Shown in pieces: positions 17,751 to 25,971 of a DNA stretch of 43,061 bases (the first letter of the stretch is position 1; the number at the start of each line of letters is the position of its first letter). The stretch is from Hyphomonadaceae bacterium. GTDB lineage: Bacteria > Pseudomonadota > Alphaproteobacteria > Caulobacterales > Maricaulaceae. Under the pieces are notes generated by a model. The model searched no databases. It saw only the letters and a list, made by a program, of their open reading frames with translations, and was not told the origin of the DNA. A program made the position numbers and the translations under genes. The stretch lies in NCBI GenBank assembly GCA_013001295.1, contig JABDMW010000043.1, forward strand, positions 1 through 43,061, given 5' to 3'.

Positions 17751-17915
17751 ATGTCCAAACGTCACCGAAAATCTAAAGATATGTTAGCTGCATTCAGTGG
17801 CGATTACGAAGATATGCAAAGTTTTGCATTCGACCTGTATCAAGCCCCGCGTGGGCAAAAACCTAAAGGCAAGCAAAAGCGGCAAACGCTCAAGCGAGCT
17901 TATTACGACGACTAA
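17751..17915 (+). CDS. Small charged protein of 54 residues, unknown
   Basis: An ATG at 17751 is preceded by an excellent TAGGAGGCAATT ribosome binding site. The frame runs 54 codons to TAA at 17913-17915. The product has a basic head (MSKRHRKSKD), an acidic and aromatic middle (GDYEDMQSFAFDLYQ) and a basic stretch rich in Lys, Gln and Gly before a YYDD end. No signal peptide, Cys or membrane segment is present. It resembles small nucleic-acid or ribosome-associated proteins in charge only. It lies 148 bases ahead of rimK on the same strand. I do not recognise the family. The strong ribosome site and clean frame argue that it is expressed. Confidence 0.7.
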   Translation: MSKRHRKSKDMLAAFSGDYEDMQSFAFDLYQAPRGQKPKGKQKRQTLKRAYYDD

Positions 17916-18063
17916 CTGATCTGTAATTTAAAGATAACGAAATGCCGCCGATGTACCGGAATGGCTCAGCCTGCCAATCTATAATTCGAAGCAAATTTGA
18001 TAAATTTAATTGGATTGCGACTTGTCTTATTAGGAATGATAGGGTTGGAAAAAGGAACAAATT

Positions 18064-18969
18064 ATGAAACTCGCTCTACTCTGTAGAAATGCAAAACTTT
18101 ACTCTCACACACGGCTGGTAGAAGCCGCCCAAGCACGCGGGCATACCATGGATGTGATCGACCATTTGCGCTGCCTCATCGATGTGGCCTCAGGTGAGCC
18201 AATCATAGCTTACAAAGGAAAAGCTCTCCCGACGTATGATGCGGTTATCCCAAGAATTGGGGCGTCCGTGACATTCTACGGAACGGCGGTATTGCGCCAA
18301 TTCGAGGTCGCGGGTGCCTATCCGGTAAACGAGTCAGTGGCGATCACACGGTCGCGCGATAAATTGAGAAGTCTGCAGCTTCTGAGCAAACGCGGCATTG
18401 GTCTGCCCCGGACAATCTTTGCTCACAAGGCAAGTAATCCATCCGAGATTTTAGAGCGATTGGGTGGGGCACCCGTTGTGATTAAACTGATCGAGGGCAC
18501 GCAAGGTATTGGAGTTATGCTGAGCGAAACTGACCGTGCGGCGGAAAGCATCATTGAAGCCTTTGGTGGTGTGGGCAGCAATATCCTCGTACAGGAGTTC
18601 ATCAAAGAAGCAGGCGGCGAAGATGTCCGATGTCTCGTTGTCGGTGATAAAGTTGTTGCCGCGATGTTGCGCAAAGGTGCCGAAGGCGAGTTTCGGTCAA
18701 ATCTGCACAGAGGCGGATCTGCCAAATCGATTAAAATTTCGCCTGAAGAACGCCAAACTGCCGTGCGTTCAGCAAAGGCAATGGGGTTGAATATTTGCGG
18801 TGTTGATTTGCTACGCTCAAGCCGGGGCCCTGTGGTCATGGAGGTCAATTCTTCGCCGGGGCTGGAGGGCATTGAAAAAGCAACAGGCATTGATGTGGCA
18901 GGTAAAATTATTGAATTTATCGAAAAAAATGCCAAACCAGGCCGGACGAAAACAAAGGGTAAAGGATAA
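18064..18969 (+). CDS. rimK: RimK-type ATP-grasp glutamate ligase
   Basis: 301 residues, the usual RimK length. The N-terminal domain ([22 protein letters not shown]) is followed by the ATP-grasp core: [36 protein letters not shown] (about 140-154), [20 protein letters not shown], and the Mg-binding [15 protein letters not shown] (about 258-272). RimK adds Glu residues to the C-terminus of ribosomal protein S6 in E. coli and can make poly-glutamate. The next gene, a zinc hydrolase, starts two bases behind its stop. Such pairing is known in other Proteobacteria and suggests a modify/unmodify pair. AAGGAAC precedes the start. Confidence 0.94.
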   Translation: MKLALLCRNAKLYSHTRLVEAAQARGHTMDVIDHLRCLIDVASGEPIIAYKGKALPTYDAVIPRIGASVTFYGTAVLRQFEVAGAYPVNESVAITRSRDKLRSLQLLSKRGIGLPRTIFAHKASNPSEILERLGGAPVVIKLIEGTQGIGVMLSETDRAAESIIEAFGGVGSNILVQEFIKEAGGEDVRCLVVGDKVVAAMLRKGAEGEFRSNLHRGGSAKSIKISPEERQTAVRSAKAMGLNICGVDLLRSSRGPVVMEVNSSPGLEGIEKATGIDVAGKIIEFIEKNAKPGRTKTKGKG

Positions 18970-18970
18970 A

Positions 18971-20008
18971 ATGCGCGACGCTTTCTTGCTCGCCGGTGTC
19001 TCTATCGAACCCGGCAAAAAGAAAACAGTATCCATACCGATCAGTCGTCTGGCTGACCATACGGATATGATGTTGAAAGCTTTTGTGATCCACGGGAAAA
19101 AACCTGGCCCCAATATGTTTGTAAGCGGCGCTATTCATGGCGACGAGATTATTGGTGTAGAAATCATACGCCGAATTTCCGACATGAAATTGCTATCGAA
19201 ACTCAAGGGCACGCTTATCCTTATTCCGGTCGTCAACAGTTACGGATTTCTGGGCATGTCGAGATATCTGCCAGACCGGCGTGACCTGAACAGGGCCTTC
19301 CCGGGGATGGAAAAAGGGTCATCGGCTTCGCAACTCGCCTATATTTTTATGCAGGAAATCGTGTCGAAATGTCAGTTCGGCGTCGATTTGCATTCCGGCG
19401 CGATTCATCGTGAAAACCTGCCCCAGATTAGAGCAGATCTGAATGATCCGGTTGTCAAAGAAATGGCGAACGCCTTCGGTGCCTCAATTATTTTGAACTC
19501 AAACTTGCGGGATGGTTCGTTAAGAGAAGCAGCCCAATCCGTGGGGTGTCATACGCTGCTGTATGAGGCCGGAGAAGCATTGAGATTTGATGAAACCGCT
19601 ATCCGTATCGGCGTAAAAGGCGTGCTGGGCGTGATGAGGCAAATTGGCATGTTGCCAAAATTAAAGCCCCGCAAACGACAAATTGTTCCCATTCAACCGG
19701 TTTCCAGTCACTGGTTGCGAGCCCCCATTAGCGGTTTGATGCGCGCATCCCACGGTCTTGGTGATGCGGTGAAAAAAGGGACTGTCGTCGCCAGTATTGC
19801 AGGCCCGCTTGGCGAGATGGAAGAACCGGTCCTGGCCAAGTATTCCGGCGTCATTGTGGGGAGAACCAATTTACCGATCATTAATCGCGGTGATGCCCTG
19901 TTTCATGTCGCGCGGGTCGCGGATGTAAATGACGCCGAAACCACGATCGAGGACCGCGTCCAGGCCGCGGAACGAGATCCGCTGTTCGATGATATCGGGG
20001 TTGTTTGA
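18971..20008 (+). CDS. Succinylglutamate desuccinylase/aspartoacylase-like zinc hydrolase
   Basis: 345 residues from ATG at 18971, just behind the rimK stop, with AAGG upstream; the longer open frame that overlaps rimK is not used. The zinc site of the M14/AstE fold shows as SGAIHGDEIIG (His and Glu ligands, about 48-58) and DLHSGAIHRENLPQ (about 137-150). The remaining Glu of the family may be in LLYEAGEALRF (about 197-207). The C-terminal beta domain (about 245-330) contains SGLMRASHGLGDAVKKGTVV. It hydrolyses amide bonds at Glu or Asp-like ends. With rimK it may trim added Glu residues; that is inference. Confidence 0.88.
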   Translation: MRDAFLLAGVSIEPGKKKTVSIPISRLADHTDMMLKAFVIHGKKPGPNMFVSGAIHGDEIIGVEIIRRISDMKLLSKLKGTLILIPVVNSYGFLGMSRYLPDRRDLNRAFPGMEKGSSASQLAYIFMQEIVSKCQFGVDLHSGAIHRENLPQIRADLNDPVVKEMANAFGASIILNSNLRDGSLREAAQSVGCHTLLYEAGEALRFDETAIRIGVKGVLGVMRQIGMLPKLKPRKRQIVPIQPVSSHWLRAPISGLMRASHGLGDAVKKGTVVASIAGPLGEMEEPVLAKYSGVIVGRTNLPIINRGDALFHVARVADVNDAETTIEDRVQAAERDPLFDDIGVV

Positions 20009-20065
20009 CCAACAAAATCAGGAATTTAGTTGAAGTGGGCTGGTCTCTCAATCTATTGATTTTTC

Positions 20066-21580
20066 ATGAGCTGGAAAAAAGAAATAGATGAGTTGCGCAA
20101 GCGCGAAAAACTGGCCGAGAAGATGGGTGGGCCGGACAAGCTCAAGCGACAAAAATCCAAAGGCAAATTAAACGCGCGCGAGCGGATCGACCTGTTTCTC
20201 GACAAAGACTCGTTTCGCGAAATCGGCAAGATTGCCGGCAAAGCCAGCTATGACGCCAAAGGCGATATCAAGGACATGTCGCCGGCCAATTTTATCTTTG
20301 GCAAAGGCAAGATCAATAAACGCCCGGTCGTGGTCGGGGTTGATGATTTTACCGTCCGGGGCGGGTCTGCGGACGCCGCCATCTACCGCAAAGCGGTTCT
20401 TTCCGAACAAATGGCCCATGAAGTCAAATTGCCGCTCATTCGCTTGATCGACGGCACAGGCGGGGGCGGTTCGGTCAAAATGCTTGAAGATATGGGCTTT
20501 ACCTATGTGCCATTCGTACCGGGCTGGGAACATGTGGTGAAAAATTTAAAAACCGTGCCCGTGGTGTCGCTGGCTTTGGGCCCGACAGCAGGGTTGGGGG
20601 CGGCGCGCGCTGTGGCCTCGCACTATTCTGTGATGGTCAAAGGCATGAGCCAATTGTTCACGGCCGGGCCGAAAGTCGTGGCCGCACTGGGCGAGACATC
20701 TGACAATGAAAGCCTTGGTGGCTCTATCATCCACACCCGCAACGGGGTCATTGATGATGAAGCCAAAGACGAGAAAGACGCGTTTGATAAAGCGCAGCGC
20801 TTTTTGTCTTACTTGCCGGATTATGTCGGTGGTACGCTCGAACGCACGCCCACGATAGATCCGATTGACCGCAAGGATGAAAAACTGCTGTCTGTGGTGC
20901 CGCGCGATAAACGCAAAGCCTATAATATGCGCCGGGTGCTTGAGGCGGTCGCGGATAAAGGCTCGGTGTTTGAAATGGGCAGTAAATGGGGCCGGGCGGC
21001 GATCACTGCTTTTGCCCGCTTTGATGGCTGGCCCGTTGCGGTACTCGCCGGGGATCCGACATTTCTGGGCGGATCCTGGACGGCAGATACGGCCGAGAAA
21101 ACCAAACGGTTTGTGGAACTCGCCGAACTGTTTCAAATGCCCGTCATACATCTAGTCGACAATCCCGGCTTTATGATTGGCCTGGAAGCCGAAAAAACCG
21201 CCACGATACGGCGTGGCGTTGAAGCCATGGGCGCGATCTATTCCACCAAAGTCCCGTGGGCCAGCGTCATTATCCGCAAAGCTTACGGCGTTGCCGGTGC
21301 GGCCATGTCCGATCATTCTCGCTTCCAATACCGTTTCGCCTGGCCCTCCGGCGATTGGGGCTCTCTGCCCATCGATGGCGGCGTTGAGGTTGCCTATAAA
21401 TCCGAACTCGAAAAGGCCAAAGACCCGGAGAAGAAACTGGCCGAGATTAAAGACCGGCTCGCCAAGGTCACATCCCCGTTCCGCACCGCCGAAAACTTCC
21501 TCATCGAAGACATCATCGATCCCCGCGAAACAAGACCGTTGCTGTGTGAATTCATTGAGCTGGCAATGCGGGGGCAGTAG
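20066..21580 (+). CDS. Acyl-CoA carboxylase beta subunit (carboxyltransferase)
   Basis: 504 residues of the two-domain crotonase-like carboxyltransferase fold. The N-terminal half shows GKLNARERIDLFLDKDSF and an oxyanion loop LIDGTGGGGSVKML. The C-terminal half has GDPTFLGGSWTADTAEK, HLVDNPGFMIGLEAE and RKAYGVAGAAMSD. It moves carboxylate from biotin to an acyl-CoA. The loops differ from textbook propionyl-CoA carboxylase (SGGAR, AYGGAY), so the substrate is uncertain. No biotin carboxylase/carrier subunit is nearby. The ribosome binding site is poor. A broken copy of its start lies behind gspE. Confidence 0.88.
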   Translation: MSWKKEIDELRKREKLAEKMGGPDKLKRQKSKGKLNARERIDLFLDKDSFREIGKIAGKASYDAKGDIKDMSPANFIFGKGKINKRPVVVGVDDFTVRGGSADAAIYRKAVLSEQMAHEVKLPLIRLIDGTGGGGSVKMLEDMGFTYVPFVPGWEHVVKNLKTVPVVSLALGPTAGLGAARAVASHYSVMVKGMSQLFTAGPKVVAALGETSDNESLGGSIIHTRNGVIDDEAKDEKDAFDKAQRFLSYLPDYVGGTLERTPTIDPIDRKDEKLLSVVPRDKRKAYNMRRVLEAVADKGSVFEMGSKWGRAAITAFARFDGWPVAVLAGDPTFLGGSWTADTAEKTKRFVELAELFQMPVIHLVDNPGFMIGLEAEKTATIRRGVEAMGAIYSTKVPWASVIIRKAYGVAGAAMSDHSRFQYRFAWPSGDWGSLPIDGGVEVAYKSELEKAKDPEKKLAEIKDRLAKVTSPFRTAENFLIEDIIDPRETRPLLCEFIELAMRGQ

Positions 21581-21631
21581 CACAGACGATTAGTAAAATG
21601 TCATTTTCAATTTATGAGCATTAACCTCTAT

Positions 21632-21744
21632 TCCTCATCCTGAGGAGGGAGTAGCCCGTCTCGAAGGATTTTTTTAACAACACCTAATGTTTTCGCCCTT
21701 ACATCTTTCGAGTCTCGCCGCTGCGCGTCGCCTCAGGATGAGGA
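21632..21744. repeat. Long inverted repeat element
   Basis: TCCTCATCCTGAGG (21632-21645) and CCTCAGGATGAGGA (21731-21744) are perfect 14-bp inverted arms. Inside, GTCTCGAAGGAT and ATCTTTCGAGTCTC form imperfect inner arms. CCTCATCCTGAGG-type palindromes with TCTCGAAGGA are a common intergenic repeat in Alphaproteobacteria. It separates the carboxylase gene from gspF. Confidence 0.75.
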
Positions 21745-21845
21745 TCGTATTTGTTTCAGACAATTGTCACGTTTGGTTCAAAACTAACCATTTAGATACA
21801 ATAATCCCGTAGACCTCAGGGATAAATTGAGAGATATTCGCACGC

Positions 21846-23057
21846 ATGGAAGCATTCGATTACGAAGCGGTCAATAAACTCGGCAAGGTCACCCGTGGCA
21901 CGGTCATGGCCAATAGTGCGCGTGCGGCCCGGCGTGATTTGAAAGCACGTGAATTAATGCCGCTGAAGATGAATGCAGCATCTGCGCCTCGTAAAGCCAA
22001 GCAAAGGACCGAGAGCAGGGGCCGCGTCAAACAACGCATTCTCACCCAAGCCTCTCGCCAATTAGCCATTCTAATCAAATCCGGCACGCCGATCGCGGAA
22101 GCCTTGAAGGTTACGGCCTTGCAGTTTGAAGGCTCACCTATGCGCAAAAGCCTGCTCGATGTGCGCTCGCATATCCTGGAAGGCAGGCGCATGTCCGAAG
22201 CCATGGCCGAAGAGCCGAAAACCTATTCAGAACTATACCGCTCCATGGTATCAGCAGGCGAGAACTCCGGCCAGCTCGGTATGGTGCTCGACCGTCTGGC
22301 AGGGGATTTGGAAGCTGCGCAAAAAGTCCGGCGTAAAATCATTGGCGCTACCATTTATCCGATTGTCCTGAGCATTGTCGCATTGGCCGTCATCGTCATT
22401 TTGATGGTGAAAGTGGTCCCGAAGGTCGTGACCCAGTTTGAAAGTTTTAATCAGGAACTGCCGACCCTGACCAAAGCGACAATCGCCTTCTCTGAATGGC
22501 TGCAAAGCTATGGATTGATGACCGGGTTGGGCATAGCGGCAGTCGGGTTCGTACTGTGGCAATCCATGAAAGTCCGCAATATTCGGCGCCGGGTCGATAA
22601 ATTCGTGCTGGGATTGCCTTATATTGGCAAGCTTAACCGGGATATGAATGCGGCGCGGTTTGCCCGCACCATGAGCGGATTGATCGACAGCGGCACGCCG
22701 GTGTTGCAAGCCATTGGCGCGGCTAGAAACACATTAAAAAACATTGTGTTACGCGAAGCAATGGATGGAGTTGTCGAGCAGGTCAGAGGGGGGAGCTCGG
22801 TCGGTGCTGCCTTGAAAAAAGCAACCGTTTTTCCGCCCCTAATGGTGCATATGGTGGCGGGCGGTGAAGCCAGTGGCGATCTGGGGCATATGTTTGCGAT
22901 ATCTGCAGAATATCTGGAGAGCGAGTTTGATAGTTCCACCACAATTGTGCTAAATTTACTGGAACCCCTGATTATTGTATTTATGGGTGGCGTTGTGCTT
23001 TTGATTGTCGCAGCCATATTCTTGCCAATCTTACGACTGAATACGCTGTCCTTTTAG
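21846..23057 (+). CDS. gspF: T2SS inner-membrane platform protein GspF
   Basis: 403 residues, standard length. It begins MEAFDYEAVNKLGKVTRGTV as GspF proteins do. Two cytoplasmic helical repeats are seen, QASRQLAILIKSGTPIAEAL (about 76-95) and RFARTMSGLIDSGTPVLQAI (about 274-293), each followed by GE(N/A)SG(Q/D)LG. Three membrane helices lie at about 173-195, 225-242 and 376-398. It couples the GspE ATPase to pseudopilin insertion. It opens the second gsp block; from here to the lipoprotein the genes are spaced by at most 11 bases or overlap, so they form one operon. Confidence 0.96.
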   Translation: MEAFDYEAVNKLGKVTRGTVMANSARAARRDLKARELMPLKMNAASAPRKAKQRTESRGRVKQRILTQASRQLAILIKSGTPIAEALKVTALQFEGSPMRKSLLDVRSHILEGRRMSEAMAEEPKTYSELYRSMVSAGENSGQLGMVLDRLAGDLEAAQKVRRKIIGATIYPIVLSIVALAVIVILMVKVVPKVVTQFESFNQELPTLTKATIAFSEWLQSYGLMTGLGIAAVGFVLWQSMKVRNIRRRVDKFVLGLPYIGKLNRDMNAARFARTMSGLIDSGTPVLQAIGAARNTLKNIVLREAMDGVVEQVRGGSSVGAALKKATVFPPLMVHMVAGGEASGDLGHMFAISAEYLESEFDSSTTIVLNLLEPLIIVFMGGVVLLIVAAIFLPILRLNTLSF

Positions 23058-23061
23058 AGAG

Positions 23062-23508
23062 ATGAAAATGAAAATGAAGTCGAAATTTGAGAGAAAAAAG
23101 ATCAGACAAGCCGGGTTTACCCTGGTTGAAGTCATGGTCACCATGGTGATTATCGGGCTTTTGGCCACAGTTGTGGTGCTGAATGTGTTGCCCGCGCAAG
23201 ATAAAGCGACAGTCCAGAAGGTCAAAACCGACATCAGCGTATTGTCGCAAGCCCTTGAATTATATAAGCTTGATATGAATACTTATCCGGAAAACCTGGA
23301 AGGCCTGACCACGCCACCGGATGGTGGCAATGATGACCGATACCAAAAAGGCGGATATATCAAATTCCTGCCGCGCGACCCGTGGAACAAAGATTATCTG
23401 TATCGGTTCCCGGGCGAAAATGGTCCTTATGACATCTGGTCCCTGGGCGCAGATGGTCAGGAAGGTGGCGAGGGCGTCAATGCCGATATCACCAACTGGA
23501 ACCGTTAA
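23062..23508 (+). CDS. gspG: T2SS major pseudopilin GspG
   Basis: 148 residues. A basic leader of 18 residues ends in the prepilin site QAG|FTLVEVM with Glu at +5, then a hydrophobic helix. The globular end carries the family pattern YPENLEGLTTPP, then LPRDPWNKDYLYRFPG and a calcium-loop region DIWSLGADGQEGGEG. It polymerises into the pseudopilus after cleavage by a prepilin peptidase; the short candidate is at 32450-32896. Four bases separate it from gspF. Confidence 0.97.
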   Translation: MKMKMKSKFERKKIRQAGFTLVEVMVTMVIIGLLATVVVLNVLPAQDKATVQKVKTDISVLSQALELYKLDMNTYPENLEGLTTPPDGGNDDRYQKGGYIKFLPRDPWNKDYLYRFPGENGPYDIWSLGADGQEGGEGVNADITNWNR

Positions 23509-23998
23509 AACTCGCAAACGATCAAAGCAGGCCGGGTTCACCCTGGTCGAAGTGCTGATGTCGATGCTGATCATCGGCTTGATGACCGGTATTGTCGTCC
23601 TGAACCTGCCGGAAGGTGACGATCCGTGGGAAGATCAGGCGCGGGAATTGGCGTCCAAGTTCCAAATCGCCAGTCAGTCCGCCATGATTTCTAATCAGTC
23701 CATTGGCATCAAAATCTCCAAACAAGGCTATGAAATCGTTCGGTTTGTTGCCGGGGACTGGGTCGAGATTGAGGGCAGTGAATTTAGCGGCGACATCCCG
23801 ATCTCCATCGAGCTGGTCCAGAACGGGGCTAAAATCGATCTAAAAGCGGCCGCGAAAACTGAAGTCCCGGTTATTCGCTATGACGCAACCGGTCTGGCGA
23901 CACCGTTTGAGCTCACCATTGATGGCTATGGACGGTCCATGCAATTTGTCGGGGGTCCTGACGGCACGGTCGAGCTGGTTTTGGACGGGGCAAGCTGA
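23480..23998 (+). CDS. gspH: T2SS minor pseudopilin GspH
   Basis: I place the start at ATG 23480, inside the end of gspG (29-base overlap). This gives a basic leader of about 20 residues before the cleavage site QAG|FTLVEVL and a 172-residue product, a normal GspH size. Longer in-frame starts within gspG would give a leader too long for a pseudopilin. The mature part, FQIASQSAMISNQSIGIKI, and a GYEIVRF segment fit GspH. It takes part in the pseudopilus tip or shaft. Its stop overlaps the gspI start by one base. Confidence 0.9.
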   Translation: MPISPTGTVKTRKRSKQAGFTLVEVLMSMLIIGLMTGIVVLNLPEGDDPWEDQARELASKFQIASQSAMISNQSIGIKISKQGYEIVRFVAGDWVEIEGSEFSGDIPISIELVQNGAKIDLKAAAKTEVPVIRYDATGLATPFELTIDGYGRSMQFVGGPDGTVELVLDGAS

Positions 23999-24375
23999 TG
24001 CGGAAAACATCGGAAAGCGGGTTTACCCTGGTTGAAGTGTTGGCGTCCCTGGTCATTTTCAGCATCGCGATCCTCGGTCTGATGCATGCGGGGGCGGAGA
24101 ACATTAAAGCGGTGCAACTGATCGAGCAAAAACAGGTGGCCGGTATAATCGCGGATAATCAGCTCATCCTCGCGCAAACCGATGAGCGTGGATTGCGCGT
24201 CGGAACCAGCCAGGAAACCGTGGAAATGAATGGCCAGAAGTGGGATTGGGACCTCCGGGTTGAAGAAACTGACCTCGACGGGTTTCTAAGGCTCGTCGTC
24301 AATGTGCGCGAAGAAAACCAGGACCGTATCCTGATCTCCCGCACCGCCTTTGCAGATGTGACGGCCCAAGAATGA
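23998..24375 (+). CDS. gspI: T2SS minor pseudopilin GspI
   Basis: 125 residues. Short leader MRKTSESG, then the cleaved FTLVEVLASLVIFSIAILGL helix with Glu at +5. NIKAVQLIEQKQVAGIIADNQL is the typical GspI continuation. It forms the tip complex with GspJ and GspK. It overlaps gspJ by four bases (ATGA). Confidence 0.94.
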   Translation: MRKTSESGFTLVEVLASLVIFSIAILGLMHAGAENIKAVQLIEQKQVAGIIADNQLILAQTDERGLRVGTSQETVEMNGQKWDWDLRVEETDLDGFLRLVVNVREENQDRILISRTAFADVTAQE

Positions 24376-24995
24376 GGGCGCATCGCACATCCGAGTCCGG
24401 TTTCACGCTTGTAGAAGTGCTGGTGTCTTTATTTATCTTTTCGCTGCTGTCAGCGGCCAGCCTGGCTGTGCTGACCACAACCTTGCAAAACCGCACCCGG
24501 CTCGGGGATAAAAACGCCGAACTGCAAAAGCAGTCGATGATGCGGATCTTACTCAAGTCCGATTTCGCCCAAGCCATCGCCCATCCGAAAATGGACCCGT
24601 ACGGCATCCCTGAAACCATCTTGTTTGCCGGTGGCAATACCGGCAGTGAACGCCTGTTGATGTTGTCCCGCACAGGCTGGGAAAACCCCGGCGGTCTGGA
24701 ACGGCGCAGTGATTTGCAGTCCGTTGACTATATTCTCGAAGACGACGTCCTGATCCGCCGTGTCTTGCCGCGGTTTAACGCCTTGCCCGATACCGAATAT
24801 ATCCGTCAGCCCCTGGTCAAGAATGTCGATAAAGTTGAGTTTAGCTTTTATAACGGCGATGACTGGAGTGACAATTGGGTGACCGGTTTGCCGCCACTCG
24901 GGGTCAATGAACTGCCCCGGCTGGCCTCGATCGATATTTTATATCTCAATGGCAAAAGCATTCGCCAGGTTTTCTATGTTGGGGCCAACCAATGA
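24372..24995 (+). CDS. gspJ: T2SS minor pseudopilin GspJ
   Basis: 207 residues. Leader MRAHRTSESG is followed by FTLVEVLVSLFIFSLLSAAS. Typical GspJ parts are RTRLGDKNAELQK, SDFAQAIAHP, and a late VEFSFYNGDDWSDNW. Tip complex component with GspI and GspK. Overlaps gspK by four bases. Confidence 0.94.
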   Translation: MRAHRTSESGFTLVEVLVSLFIFSLLSAASLAVLTTTLQNRTRLGDKNAELQKQSMMRILLKSDFAQAIAHPKMDPYGIPETILFAGGNTGSERLLMLSRTGWENPGGLERRSDLQSVDYILEDDVLIRRVLPRFNALPDTEYIRQPLVKNVDKVEFSFYNGDDWSDNWVTGLPPLGVNELPRLASIDILYLNGKSIRQVFYVGANQ

Positions 24996-25960
24996 GCCGC
25001 CCGTCCGATAATACAAGCGAGCGCGGTGCCGTGCTCATCACCACATTGCTGTTGATGTCGGTGATGGCTGTAATCACGGTAACAATCATGGACGATATCC
25101 GGTTCTCCATTAAACGCGCAGCCTCAACCCAAACCGCCGAGCAACTGGCCTGGTATAGCCGGGGCGGCGAAGACTATGCCAGGAACTGGCTCGGTACCCA
25201 GATCGACAGCGACCAGAAACAGCTGCGCAAAATCATCTTGCTGCAAGAACCGGCGATTTTCCCGATCGAACAGGGCGAACTACAAATCCGCGCCCGGGAT
25301 GGCCGCAATTGTTTCAATCTCAATGCATTGGCGCATCCGGAAACCGGCGACGAAGCCCGTCAAAAACTGGCCCGTCTTTTGACATTTCTAGAGCTTGGAG
25401 ACGCCGAGGCGGAGATGATCGCTGCCGGCGTGCGCGATTGGGTTGATGCAGACTCGGTTCCTCTCCAGGGTGGCGCGGAAGATTTCACCTATTCCCGTCT
25501 GGAACCCGCCTATCGGGCGGCAAATACGCCTTTGGCAGATATTTCCGAACTGCGCGAAATCAACGGCATTGACGAGGAAATCTACCAATCTATCCGGCCC
25601 TATGTCTGTGTTATGCGCGATACCGAGCAAAACCTGATCAATATCAATACGGCAACCCTGGAAGATGCTGCGGTTATCGGCGCATTGTTTGGCAATGCAG
25701 ACGGGTTTGCCGCGGCTCAGGAAGTGATTGCGGACCGACCGCTTGCGGGCTATGACAACATCGAAATGATCGAAGACAAAGACGTTGTCAAAGATCTGGA
25801 AGGAAATGGGGCTTTTGGTAATCTTTTACAACTAAAGACCGATAGAATAGACTTACAAATCGATATTCTGCTGGGCGATCAAGTACGGGGTTATATCGCG
25901 GGTTTTGAAATCGGCGACACTAGCAAAGTTAAACTCGTCTCGCGGCGCTCGACGTATTAG
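24992..25960 (+). CDS. gspK: T2SS minor pseudopilin GspK
   Basis: 322 residues. The leader ends SERG, followed by AVLITTLLLMSVMAVITVTI, which lacks the +5 Glu, as is normal for GspK at the tip. DGRNCFNLNAL (about 104-114) and a helical insert with VRDWVDADSVPLQGGAED (about 146-163) match the family, as do LININTAT and SAM-like repeats. gspL follows after 11 bases. Confidence 0.94.
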   Translation: MSRPSDNTSERGAVLITTLLLMSVMAVITVTIMDDIRFSIKRAASTQTAEQLAWYSRGGEDYARNWLGTQIDSDQKQLRKIILLQEPAIFPIEQGELQIRARDGRNCFNLNALAHPETGDEARQKLARLLTFLELGDAEAEMIAAGVRDWVDADSVPLQGGAEDFTYSRLEPAYRAANTPLADISELREINGIDEEIYQSIRPYVCVMRDTEQNLININTATLEDAAVIGALFGNADGFAAAQEVIADRPLAGYDNIEMIEDKDVVKDLEGNGAFGNLLQLKTDRIDLQIDILLGDQVRGYIAGFEIGDTSKVKLVSRRSTY

Positions 25961-25971
25961 GAACACGGCAC

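Noticed and set aside
17545-17787. 80-codon frame overlapping the 54-residue gene
   Set aside because: No ribosome site, and it clashes with a frame that has a very strong one.
23100-24420. Four similar DNA stretches encoding the FTLVEV motif
   Set aside because: These are the homologous N-terminal helices of GspG, H, I and J, not an independent repeat.
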